A stretch of DNA of 64,000 bases from Filimonas zeae (GTDB lineage Bacteria; Bacteroidota; Bacteroidia; Chitinophagales; Chitinophagaceae). The notes below the pieces were generated by a model that was given only the letters and a program-made list of their open reading frames with translations, searched no databases and was not told the DNA's origin. Numbering within the stretch: position 1 is the stretch's first letter; each line of letters starts with the position of its first letter. Positions 27,366 to 37,100 of this stretch are shown here, piece after piece. A program made the position numbers and the translations under genes. The stretch lies in contig NZ_BMIB01000002.1 of the NCBI RefSeq assembly GCF_014641615.1, forward strand, positions 744,001 to 808,000, in the 5' to 3' direction.

Positions 27366-28070
27366 ATGAAACTAATACTGCAGCTTTTATCCGGTTGCCT
27401 TTTAATTACGGGATGTAAAAAAGATGATGAAATTTATACAACCGGAAACTCAGGAGGCACAGCCATTAATAGCATACTCAGCATATCGGGCATTACCAAT
27501 ACCACCGTTGAAGCAGACAATTCCTCAGTGGCAACAATATATATACAGGTAAATGCAGAGGCAGATGCCACCGCCAAATCTATTATAGTAACGGTAGAAA
27601 ATGCAACGTTTCGCAACAAACAAACAGCAGATACCTTAACAGCAGACGCCTACGGAAAAGTTATAGCAGAAATAGTAGGCGGAACTCCGGGAAGAGCCCT
27701 GTTTTCTGCTAAAACAAAATCTGTTCAGGTGGATACCAGTATACAATTTATTGCAGCGCTACCGGATGTATTATTACTTACCGCAGATACTACGGTAGTT
27801 GATACGCTTACTAACCCCACTATTACAGCTGGTTTATTACGCGCTCCTTTTAAAGGAACTGTTACAGACCCCTGCCAGGTATTGTTTTCGGTTTCCGGTA
27901 CAGGTAGCGAAAGCCTGGTATTACCTGAAATGGGTTATTCTACAGAAAACAAAGTAAGCGTAACCTTAAAAAATCCTGCCCATGTAACCGGCAGTTTCAG
28001 AGTGGAGGCGAAAACAGTAGCCGCCTCAGGAGATACACTCAGAAAATATACCCATATACAAATTAAGTAA
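27366..28070 (+). CDS. Ig-like lipoprotein of the CHAT operon
   Basis: 234 aa. Lipoprotein signal MKLILQLLSGCLLITGC (Cys about 17), then KKDDE. An acidic residue region just after Cys is common in Bacteroidota surface lipoproteins. The mature part contains two bacterial Ig-like (invasin/Big-type) strands (TTVEADNSSVATIYIQVNAE; ATAKSIIVTVENATF). Likely outer-membrane anchored. Precedes the CHAT gene by 80 bp, the widest gap in the operon. Confidence 0.75.
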   Translation: MKLILQLLSGCLLITGCKKDDEIYTTGNSGGTAINSILSISGITNTTVEADNSSVATIYIQVNAEADATAKSIIVTVENATFRNKQTADTLTADAYGKVIAEIVGGTPGRALFSAKTKSVQVDTSIQFIAALPDVLLLTADTTVVDTLTNPTITAGLLRAPFKGTVTDPCQVLFSVSGTGSESLVLPEMGYSTENKVSVTLKNPAHVTGSFRVEAKTVAASGDTLRKYTHIQIK

Positions 28071-28150
28071 CCAAAGCTTACGATATAGTTACAGGACTTC
28101 CGTAATAAGATAATCATTTCGCCCAAAGTACCTATGATAAACACCAACGT

Positions 28151-31150
28151 ATGAAAAGTCCGGAAAAAAACAAATGGGTGAAGCTTTCTATACAGGAAGC
28201 AGGCGATCGTTTATTATTATTGTATGAAGATGGCCTGGGCCGTACCACCAATGAACAAAGTGAGACCAGGGACGAAAGCCGCAGGGTTGCTGCTGAATGG
28301 CTTCATGACAACATTTACATACCCGTAAAAACAGATATTCTTTTTGCTGAAATGTGCCAGATGGAACCCCGGTTCAGAAATACAGGGGGGCAGCAAAGCA
28401 TATTTCCCACTTCTGTATATCTGGAGCTTCCGGCTTCTATTGCTGGCGCAGGACTTCCCTTATTTTTAGCACGGCATATAGCAGGCAGTTTTTTCCCCGG
28501 AATATTTAAACAGTATAACAACGAAATTATAGTAATGGAGTACGTAAAGGGCGCTGTTGATGCCCCCTTTTCTTTACCATTAAACATAAACATTGTTCAG
28601 GAATATGAAGAACTGGTACAAAACGTATTGAAAAGCCTTCCCGGATTACACAACGAAAGTGTTCAATCTTCCGGAATACGTACTTACTACACCTGGGAAG
28701 CGGACCTGGATATACTGATACTGGCCGCTGGCTCGTTTAGCAGCTACCTGCATTATCTGCAGGAACCCGGACGGTTGCCCCGGCTGATAGTTGTTTTATA
28801 CAGCTATCCGGATGATTTTCTGCCCACCCCTAAGCTAAAAGAGCAACTGCCCGCAACTAACCTCATTTTTCTGGAAAACATTTCACCTACCGCCACTGCT
28901 GACTGGCTGAAAATATTGTTTACCCGGCTGCTGGAAGATTTTTCGCTACCCGAAATTCTGCTGCAATATGATTTTCAATCGTCAGTTCCCTACCCTGAAA
29001 TAACTGTATACAGCTCTCCGGAATCTGGCCACTACCTACGCATAAGCACAGCCGCTGACACCTACCTGAATAAAATACAGCACCTGGCTGCCACCACTCA
29101 TCCCGGCAACAACATGGATTTTATTACACGGGTAAATGAAGATTCAACCGCCGGTTTTGAAATCCGTAATTTTCTTCAGTTACAGCGGGAATCGGAAACA
29201 GATTCATTTTCCGGCATGGAAGCACTTTTTCCTAAGCGCGGGTTTATGGGCTTTACCAACCTCTCCCTTTGCGAACAACGCCTTACAGAGCAAATGGGCC
29301 ATATAAAACATATACAAACTGCCTGGCAGGAGTTGGTGAACAACCGGGACGTTTTTGAGCTGCTGCGGAAAAAACAGGAACGGCGGGTAAATGTAATGTT
29401 AGATGAGTTTACAGACACACTAACATTTACGCCGGTGGATGCCGGCAAACCACTTTATACCGGCAGAACTTATCGTTTAACAGTGCTTATTGGTCAATCG
29501 CTACAGGAGAACCTGGTGGAGGGGCTGGTGCAGGCGATAGACCCACTGTTACCTGACCCTGAAAACAAAGAAGGACATTTGCTGGACATAGTAGTATTTG
29601 CAAAAGAATTTAGGCTGCAAACAGCCGCCCTTCAACAGGTAAAGCTGCCCTTACTGGGCGCATCTGAAAAGGCAGATTTTTTACTGGTGGCACCTGCCCT
29701 TCCGGAAGCGCAGTTACGCATTTGTGTATTTTTCAAAAACAGCCTTTTACAGGCTTTTATATTGGAAGCAGGTATAATACGGGAAAAGCAAGATGCATCC
29801 TCTTCGAAAAACCTGAGTGTTAAACCAGATCTGGCCACCTCCGAAAAATTTACCAATCTGGATGAAATGCCTGCCAGAGACCTGTATATAGGCATGAACA
29901 AAGATGCAGGCGGCACGCATACCCTGTTTGTAAAAAAAGACGATGTTACCTGTGAGGTACATGCCCTTACCCCGCAGATGATTGAAGAAGCGCAGAAAGC
30001 CCATAACCAGTTACTCACTAACCTGTATTTTACACCGGAGGGGTATGCACGTTTCTCATTTCGTAAAACACCCGGCACCCCGCCGGATGATGCTTTTTTG
30101 CAGGCCATAAAAAAAATGGCGCGTAGCGGAGAGCGGTTATTAAGACAGTTACATGGAGGTACGCAGCAGTTGAGAGACGCGCTTGCCCTGGTTAGAGAGC
30201 AGCACGCACTAAACATACAGATAGGAAGACATAACATGAACAATGCCTTTCCCTGGCCTCTTTTATACGACTACATACTTCCGTACAAAGACGCTGCACG
30301 GGAAGCAGCATTTCCGGTATGTATGGGCCGGCCATTTGCACCGGATGAGCATGCTGCCTTCAGAAACAAAAAAGGATTTGGGTGCCCCCATAATCCGGAT
30401 ACAGAAGTATTTTGTGTGGAAGGCTTCTGGGGATTACGACATAAGATAGAACAGATTATTACAGGAGACACCCCTTCTGACAATCACCGGAAAATAGAAC
30501 TGTCCGATAATTCCTCCATACTTCTCGTTTGTAATTCCAAAGACCCCGATACAGACCGCCTGCACACTACCCTGAAAAAGCATGCGCAACTAAGAGAAGA
30601 CCAGGTAGTACTGGTAAACCCAACCATGAACCTGATGGATTGGTTATGGGACAACCAGAGGCGACCAGTGATGCTGATTGTTGTAGGGCATATGGAAACC
30701 CAGCTAAAAGCCAATGAACCGGAAGAACCCCGTATTCTTACCTTTCCCCCATCTGAGTGGAACAACAGCACCCCCATTCCAAAGGATAAATGGATTTATG
30801 AAGAAATACTGTTTAACTACTATTACACGAAGAAAAGATGGAAAGATGCCCCCTTGCCACTGGTATTGCTTATAAACTGCTCATCAGCACAATTGAACGT
30901 AACAGGCCCTGCTTCTATAGTAAGAGGCTTTTGGACATCCGGCGCATGTGCCATAGTGGGTACTGAATGCGATATTACATCCGGCCTTGCAGCCCGGTTT
31001 GTGGAAGAAGTAACCGGAAGTTTGCTGAACGGCGTGCCTTTAGGCGATGCCATTCAATTATTTAACAGTAACCTGGTACAATGCGGTAATCCGCCGCCCT
31101 TTGTATTCACCTGCTATGGCAGTACCGACTTAACATTCACCAAACAATAA
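28151..31150 (+). CDS. CHAT-domain (caspase-like) protease
   Basis: 999 aa, no signal peptide, so cytoplasmic. The last ~220 residues form a CHAT domain: strand LIVVGHME with the catalytic His at about 847, LVLLINCSSAQ with the catalytic Cys at about 910, then GACAIVGTECDITSGLAARF and LLNGVPLGDAI, all hallmark segments of caspase-HetF-associated proteases. Residues about 420-550 form a beta-rich segment (GRTYRLTVLIGQSL; LLDIVVFAKEF; ADFLLVAP; LRICVFFKNSLLQAF) resembling uncharacterised domains seen beside CHAT in other bacteria. The N-terminal third is unassigned. It lies 6 bp before a membrane protein with a cytoplasmic coiled coil, its likely tether. No substrate gene (for example gasdermin) is recognisable nearby. 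Confidence 0.85.
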   Translation: MKSPEKNKWVKLSIQEAGDRLLLLYEDGLGRTTNEQSETRDESRRVAAEWLHDNIYIPVKTDILFAEMCQMEPRFRNTGGQQSIFPTSVYLELPASIAGAGLPLFLARHIAGSFFPGIFKQYNNEIIVMEYVKGAVDAPFSLPLNINIVQEYEELVQNVLKSLPGLHNESVQSSGIRTYYTWEADLDILILAAGSFSSYLHYLQEPGRLPRLIVVLYSYPDDFLPTPKLKEQLPATNLIFLENISPTATADWLKILFTRLLEDFSLPEILLQYDFQSSVPYPEITVYSSPESGHYLRISTAADTYLNKIQHLAATTHPGNNMDFITRVNEDSTAGFEIRNFLQLQRESETDSFSGMEALFPKRGFMGFTNLSLCEQRLTEQMGHIKHIQTAWQELVNNRDVFELLRKKQERRVNVMLDEFTDTLTFTPVDAGKPLYTGRTYRLTVLIGQSLQENLVEGLVQAIDPLLPDPENKEGHLLDIVVFAKEFRLQTAALQQVKLPLLGASEKADFLLVAPALPEAQLRICVFFKNSLLQAFILEAGIIREKQDASSSKNLSVKPDLATSEKFTNLDEMPARDLYIGMNKDAGGTHTLFVKKDDVTCEVHALTPQMIEEAQKAHNQLLTNLYFTPEGYARFSFRKTPGTPPDDAFLQAIKKMARSGERLLRQLHGGTQQLRDALALVREQHALNIQIGRHNMNNAFPWPLLYDYILPYKDAAREAAFPVCMGRPFAPDEHAAFRNKKGFGCPHNPDTEVFCVEGFWGLRHKIEQIITGDTPSDNHRKIELSDNSSILLVCNSKDPDTDRLHTTLKKHAQLREDQVVLVNPTMNLMDWLWDNQRRPVMLIVVGHMETQLKANEPEEPRILTFPPSEWNNSTPIPKDKWIYEEILFNYYYTKKRWKDAPLPLVLLINCSSAQLNVTGPASIVRGFWTSGACAIVGTECDITSGLAARFVEEVTGSLLNGVPLGDAIQLFNSNLVQCGNPPPFVFTCYGSTDLTFTKQ

Positions 31151-31156
31151 TTTCTT

Positions 31157-33124
31157 ATGAAAAAAATCACCCTGCTTTTAATAAGCCTCTGTTGTATACT
31201 TATACTGCAAGCCCAGATACGTTTTGCAGTACCCGACACATTTTCTATACAAGCAACGGCACAGCAGCAAACACTAACCATTCCACTACAGCTGGAAAAA
31301 AAACTGCAGAAGACGGTAGCGCTTAAATATAACTATCCGGTTTTTATGCAGTTAAATAACTGTTTTGACAGCATTTATATGACAAGTTGCAGACTAATGC
31401 TTATTAAAGGAGAAAACCCCTATCTGCTATTTACTATACAAACAGATCAGTTGCGGCAACCAGGTACGTATAAAGGACTTGTTGCATTTACAGATAGACC
31501 CGGCGGCACCACCATACATGTTCCCTTTAGCCTGATAAGACCCTTTGCTACCCTGGATACCGTAAGTACTGTATACATACACATTTCAGACAGTGATATA
31601 AAAGAAGGTAATTTTGATATTACAGAAACCAGCGGTAGAAGCAGGGTAGCCGCTTTACAAATGGCCCTCTGGCTTACATTGCCTGGCCAGCAGCAGCTAC
31701 TAACGTTTCCCGCAACGCCCTACGTTTCTGAAGCCAACACCAATGCTTCTCTTAAATACAGCCTCAATAAGGAAGCAATTGCTAATCTACCGCGGGGAGT
31801 AACTCGCGGCAAAATAAAAGTGAGTGCCCCGGAACTGGTAGCCCCCCTTTTTGTACCTGTTGAAATTACAAAAACACGTAGTAAATGCTGGATTGTAATA
31901 CTAATACTGGCGGGCTTACTGGCAGGTTTTTGTATACGGCATTTTTTGCAGGATAAAAAAGACCATGAAAACGCCAAAACGAAATTGTATGAGGTGATGG
32001 AAAAAATAAGGAGGGCAACCAGTAATATAGAAGACAGCAAGCTGAAAAAAGGAGTAAAAACAATTATGGAAGAACTGCTGCTTTTAACTACAGCCAGCCC
32101 GGGCAGATGGAAAGCAAGGAATAAGGCCATTGAAGAGGCATTAAACAAAGCAACAACAGACTATGCGGCATTAAAAACAGACTGGGAAACCCGCATGAAT
32201 ATTGCTAACACTCAATTGCAGGGAATGAGTTCCTTTTTTGAAAAAAAGGACCGGGAACCATATATTACCACCAGCCTGCAGGAAGCGTATGCAAAATACG
32301 ATATGGCCGTAACTGCATTATCAAAAAACGACGCAGTAACTGCTAGTGCCAGACTTAATAGCATTATACAAATTGCAACAACATTTGTAACATCCTATAC
32401 CCAACAAATAACACCTCTTGTTACTGCTCTGGGAACTGCCGGCCAGTTATACCCATCCGGCCTGAACGTAATACCGGATTTAATCAGCAACGTACTCGCT
32501 GAAATTAACCGGTTACTGGCGCAACCACCGGCCCCGGAAACAGCAACAACAAGCCAATCTTTATTATGGGCAAACACGCTGGAAGCCAATGTGCAGGCTG
32601 CTTTAGCCACCATATGCCACGAAACAGAAAAAGCCTTTAAAGCCGGATTTATAGCTGACAACAGTCCACAAATGAATGCGTTTCAGGCTGCCTACATTGC
32701 CTGGTCAGCTGCTTTTTCTGAAACACAACAAAATCACAATTTTTCTCAGGTACCCGCTGCCGCCGCCCGGTTACAGAACACCTGGCAGCAACCACAGGCA
32801 AGGTTTGGCGGCCCGCAACAAGCCGGCGCAGCCCCCACCCCTGCCGTTGCAAACCAGCCAGACGCCGAAGGATACTACGAAACAACAATACTCTCGCTTG
32901 AAACCATACAAACATTACAACAGGCTGCTGCAAAAAACTGGTGGATATATGCCTTATTGCAGACGATATTACTGGCGTTGATTATATGCATGATTGCCTA
33001 TAAATATTATGCCCCGGGTTTTATAGGCACCACCGATGAGCTCATCAATATTTTCCTCTTCGCCTTTGCCATTGACGTTACAACAGATAAAGTGCTTGCC
33101 TTAAAAAGTAATATAAATGGCTGA
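31157..33124 (+). CDS. Inner-membrane protein with periplasmic beta domain and cytoplasmic coiled coil
   Basis: 655 aa. Signal peptide (MKKITLLLISLCCILILQAQ), then a periplasmic beta domain (about 22-240) with BatD/COG1470-like phrases (TLTIPLQLEKKLQKTVAL; KGLVAFTDRPGGTTIHVPF). A membrane helix follows (about 243-262, CWIVILILAGLLAGFCI), then ~330 residues of charged coiled coil and helices in the cytoplasm (AKTKLYEVMEKIRRATSN onward), a Pro/Ala/Gln-rich linker and one or two C-terminal membrane helices (about 595-617 and 628-640). Topology suits relaying an envelope signal to the cytoplasmic CHAT protease encoded 6 bp upstream. Last gene of the operon; a short hairpin follows. Confidence 0.75.
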   Translation: MKKITLLLISLCCILILQAQIRFAVPDTFSIQATAQQQTLTIPLQLEKKLQKTVALKYNYPVFMQLNNCFDSIYMTSCRLMLIKGENPYLLFTIQTDQLRQPGTYKGLVAFTDRPGGTTIHVPFSLIRPFATLDTVSTVYIHISDSDIKEGNFDITETSGRSRVAALQMALWLTLPGQQQLLTFPATPYVSEANTNASLKYSLNKEAIANLPRGVTRGKIKVSAPELVAPLFVPVEITKTRSKCWIVILILAGLLAGFCIRHFLQDKKDHENAKTKLYEVMEKIRRATSNIEDSKLKKGVKTIMEELLLLTTASPGRWKARNKAIEEALNKATTDYAALKTDWETRMNIANTQLQGMSSFFEKKDREPYITTSLQEAYAKYDMAVTALSKNDAVTASARLNSIIQIATTFVTSYTQQITPLVTALGTAGQLYPSGLNVIPDLISNVLAEINRLLAQPPAPETATTSQSLLWANTLEANVQAALATICHETEKAFKAGFIADNSPQMNAFQAAYIAWSAAFSETQQNHNFSQVPAAAARLQNTWQQPQARFGGPQQAGAAPTPAVANQPDAEGYYETTILSLETIQTLQQAAAKNWWIYALLQTILLALIICMIAYKYYAPGFIGTTDELINIFLFAFAIDVTTDKVLALKSNING

Positions 33125-33133
33125 TTTTCAGAA

Positions 33134-33155
33134 TACGCGCAATCAGGAGCGCGTA
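33134..33155 (+). terminator. Hairpin after the CHAT operon
   Basis: TACGCGC (33134-33140) and GCGCGTA (33149-33155), 8-nt loop, ten bp after the last stop. No T-tract, so termination may be weak or factor-dependent. Confidence 0.45.
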
Positions 33156-33240
33156 ACAAAACATCACATATATTTTATTAATCAAATGTATTCGAAGATA
33201 TAAAGGTGACCGGAAGCGGAATTTCCAATAGATATTAAGG

Positions 33241-33540
33241 CGTTTGGCCAGGCAGCGTTAGCACCATTACCTGATGCGGGTAACAATACCACACCAACTC
33301 TACCAGCCAGGATTTATATTGGGATTTTATGCGATGATCTTTAGTAAAGCAGGTAGATAGTACCTGCTGTAAAGGTTGCTTTTGTAAATGAGCCAGCCTG
33401 GTGGCATTAGCCCTGAAGCCATTTACCTTACTGGTGGTGCACCTGTTCCTGGTGCCGCCCGCAGGAATCTACCAGAATAACCACGCAGTCAGAATGTTTA
33501 AAAACGCTTCTGTTGAGGCATTGTTTGCGCAGGGCTTCTT
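33241..33540 (-). pseudogene. Possible decayed coding remnant
   Basis: On the minus strand a protein-like stretch can be read at 33271-33423 (RLAHLQKQPLQQ, KSWLVELVWYCYPH, ending LPGQTP then stop). A second protein-like stretch in another frame lies just upstream (HSDCVVILVDSCGRHQEQ). This is compatible with a frameshifted fragment of an older gene. I cannot name the family; it may be chance. Confidence 0.2.
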
Positions 33541-33542
33541 AT

Positions 33543-34040
33543 TTAAAGAGGTGCAAATAACTTTTTCACAGCTTCCAGTGAGTGCCGTTTAATGCGGATA
33601 GCATATGGCTTGTTGTTAACAGTAAACATGATTTCTAAGTACTCCGCATTTTTGATCAACTGAATCTGCTGCTCTGTAAGCTTATACAATGCACACCTGT
33701 ATATACTTTTATCAGCCTTAAAACTGCCGGAATCTTTTATAGAAGTGGTGGTAACAACCTCCGTTTGATTTGATTTCATAACCATCTTTGCAAGATCTAC
33801 CACGGGAGGCCATTTTTTGCCTCTGCCTTTGACAAGTGCCAGTTCCACCCCCTTTTGCCCGTTGGCAAACGTTACGGCAGCAATGGTAGCCTCACTAAAC
33901 AGAGAACGCGGTGAATAAACAAGTGGCTCCCTTTGTGTAAAGGACGCCCCTGTTTCTTCACGAAGAAGCCCTTTCTGCGCATTGGCAACTGAACAGAGCA
34001 TGATACTTACAAGTAAAAACAACGGTTTAGTAACCTTCAC
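33543..34040 (-). CDS. Exported protein downstream of the 2150-aa RHS gene, possible immunity
   Basis: 165 aa with signal peptide (MKVTKPLFLLVSIMLCSVANAQ). Mature part has alternating strands (SEATIAAVTFANGQKGVELALV; AEYLEIMFTVNNKPYAIRIKR). It starts 100 bp after the stop of the large RHS protein in the same direction, the position of immunity genes in RHS loci, and a periplasmic location would suit protection against an incoming toxin. No family recognised. Confidence 0.65.
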   Translation of the reverse strand: MKVTKPLFLLVSIMLCSVANAQKGLLREETGASFTQREPLVYSPRSLFSEATIAAVTFANGQKGVELALVKGRGKKWPPVVDLAKMVMKSNQTEVVTTTSIKDSGSFKADKSIYRCALYKLTEQQIQLIKNAEYLEIMFTVNNKPYAIRIKRHSLEAVKKLFAPL

Positions 34041-34140
34041 TTTACTTTCTTTTGGATGAGTAACGGTTGCAGTATAGTCTACGCTTTCCTGAGTATGCTA
34101 CTTATCATCGGGAAGACTTACAGGCTTCCTCCGGGCGTTG

Positions 34141-37100
34141 TCAATGCACCTTCATTTGCTGAGGCACCGACTCCTGCTTTCTGGCATCTTTCATTCGCCA
34201 TTGTTCATAAATCGGGAATAGAGCGTCTCCCCACTCCATAGCCCCTCCGCCCCGTTCAAATTCCAGGTTAGAATTTCTGAATCCGGGATTGATTACTTTC
34301 TGGTCGCATTTCCAGGCTTCGTAAGCAGGATCAAGAAATTGATATAAGGGATTGTCTGTTGGCGGCAAATGTGCCTCACAATTAAACCAGCGGGAAAAAC
34401 TGCCGGTGGTAACGCCTGACAAAACATTACCACCAGATGCATAAGCAGCAATACCACCTACGGACCCGGAAAAGGCTATGCGGGCAAATTTATGATCGGG
34501 ATGTAACCCAAACAGACTTTCGTTAACAGGGCTGAGGCCGTGTACAATAGAGGTTTCTATAAAGCCCTGCTGAAAGTTGCCACCTGAAATTTCAGAACTA
34601 ATACCACCTCCAACTCCATGCGCCACCGTTTTACCGGCAAACCCCAGCTCGGGATTCAGGCCCTCTTTACCCAGTTTTTCAAAACCAGAACCTATTGAAT
34701 AAAACATAGCTGCACCGGCCGCACCATTCATGGCGCCGTTTAAAGACGCGTTCATTACTTCTTTAAAATTTCCGCCCTGTGCCGCCGTCATACCACCACT
34801 GATACCTGCGCCCACCAATGCCCCCTTACCAACGGCACCCCAGAAAGCAGCTGTGCCTGCCCCGCAGGTAAAGTAGGTGATGGTAGCTGCTGCCGCAATA
34901 ATCACAACCTGCTTACCATATTTGTCCAGGAAGCGATCTCCTTCGTTGTAAATATCCTGGTGAAAACGGGATACTTTATCGGTAGCCTGCCCCAGCTCGC
35001 GGCCTATATTTTTAATTCCACGATTCAGGGCCCTGGTTTCCTTTTTAAAATTGAATGGTTTTCTGATAGACCAGAAGCCGGAAGGATCGGCATTATTAAC
35101 AGGATTGTTGAGCACGTAGCTGTAGCGGTTAAAGCTTTGTAAAGTGGCAGGATCTTCCACAAAAGGATCGGGAGAAAGAAAACGCCCTGTTTCGGGAAAG
35201 TAATAACGCCCATTGGCATTTAACAATCCGAATGCTTCCAGATGTTCATGACCTGTATATCCCTTTGCGATGGATGAAGTAGTGTCGTTGTATTTGTAAG
35301 AGGGCAGTACCTGCCTTTCTCCGAAAGGGGAATAATAATAGGCAATTGATGGATTGCCCACGCTATCGGTTAAGGCATACACCGATCCCAGATGGTCCTT
35401 ATGTACGTAAGCAATATTGGTAAAACTGCCGCTACCCGAATCTGTTATGGTTACAACAGCTACCAGACCTCCCCCACCTGACAGATAATGAATGCGGCTG
35501 GTATTGCCGTTGGAGCGGATGATTTCAAAATCAGCAGAAGGGTGAACAGATTCCCGGGATATATGCTGGTCTTTTTTCAGCACGGTATTGGTGGCCGACT
35601 GATCCCAGCCATACCCTATATCGTACTGTGTAACGGGCGTTTCTATATGCCGCGGTTTATTGAAATAAGTGTAATCAAGCGAAAGCTGCTTTGCCTTATC
35701 AGCAATGAGATTACCGTAGTCATCGTACGAAAATTCATGTGTTTTGTTGCCATTGTTGTATATATACCGTACTCTTTGATTGGCAGCCGGATCGTACTGA
35801 TACACTCCTGTACCGCCTTTTTGCTGCAGGTTGCCGGAAAGATTGTATTCAAACTGCCATGTACTTCCGGTATTGTTCCGATGCATGGAATGCTGTGTTA
35901 ATCTGCCAACAACATCATAACCGTAGGCTTCCGCTATATTGAATACAGAATCTGCTTTGCTGGTTATACGATAATCGCCATCAAACCGGTAAGCGAGATG
36001 CTGAACAGTAACGGGCGTATTTCTGCCGGTACTCACCGCTTTGATTCCGTTTAACAGATCGTTTCTTTCATCATAAGAATAAGTGGTAACCACACCATTG
36101 CCTGCCCTGCTGTGTAATAACTGACCTGTGGCAGATATGGCATCTGCCTGCCATATCTCTTTTACCGTGGAACCGGGTAACTGTACCTTTATACCTACCC
36201 GGGCATTGTTTTTATACAACGATAATACCGTTAAACCTGAAGGATATGTTTTGGATATCACCCTTGATAAAGAGTCATAACCAAAAGTATAGGTATAGGT
36301 AACGCCGTTGATGATCTGAATCTGCTGAACAGGCCTGCCAAGATGATCGTACCCGTATGTTGTAATATTGCCATTGCTATCTCTGATACGATCTACCTTT
36401 CCTTTTACAGACTGATCGTAACTCCATTCAATAACACCTTCCGGGGTAATTTTGCGTAAAATTCTGCTCAGCGCATCGTATTCCAGCCTGATGGTTCTTT
36501 TGCCGTTGGTCGTTTCTGTAAGCAACCGGTCAAATTCATCATAAGTATATTCAATAATGCCGGCATTAGGGTCTTTTACCCGCGTTTTACGGCCTATAAG
36601 ATCATAACTTATATCGATGGTACCAGTGGGCTGAACAATTTTTGAAAGATTGCCCCAGAGATCATACTGATATTTCAGACTATGACCTGCTGCATCTCTG
36701 ATTTCAATAACCTGCCCTTTGGCATCGTATATAATTGTTTTTTTAGAACCATTGAAACTGGTTTCGGTTTTACTGTTAGCCTGGTAAACGATGGTGGAAT
36801 AACTCTGATCGGGATTCATCACTTTTGTTACCCTACCCAGCATATCATACTCATATACTGTACTTAACTTTTTCTGTTTGGTATCTTCTTCTATATCCAC
36901 CTTATCGCCCTCTATCTGCTGGTAAGCATAACAGGGTTTGATAACATTTTTTAGATTACCCTGCCGGTCATACGACTGCCCTTTTACTGCCACCTTTGCC
37001 CGGGAACCGGTTTCATCTTCTTCTGCATCTACCAGCGGAAAGGTAGAAACAGCACAGCGGCCTTTGAGATCGAAACAACGGATAGTTGCCTGCTCTTTAC

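Noticed and set aside
28151..31150. Gasdermin or TPR partner for the CHAT protease
   Set aside because: Checked neighbouring proteins by eye; none shows TPR repeats or a gasdermin-like layout, so no substrate is claimed.
33401..33592. 63-aa plus-strand frame
   Set aside because: Overlaps the 3' end of the exported protein at 33543 on the other strand and has no supporting features.
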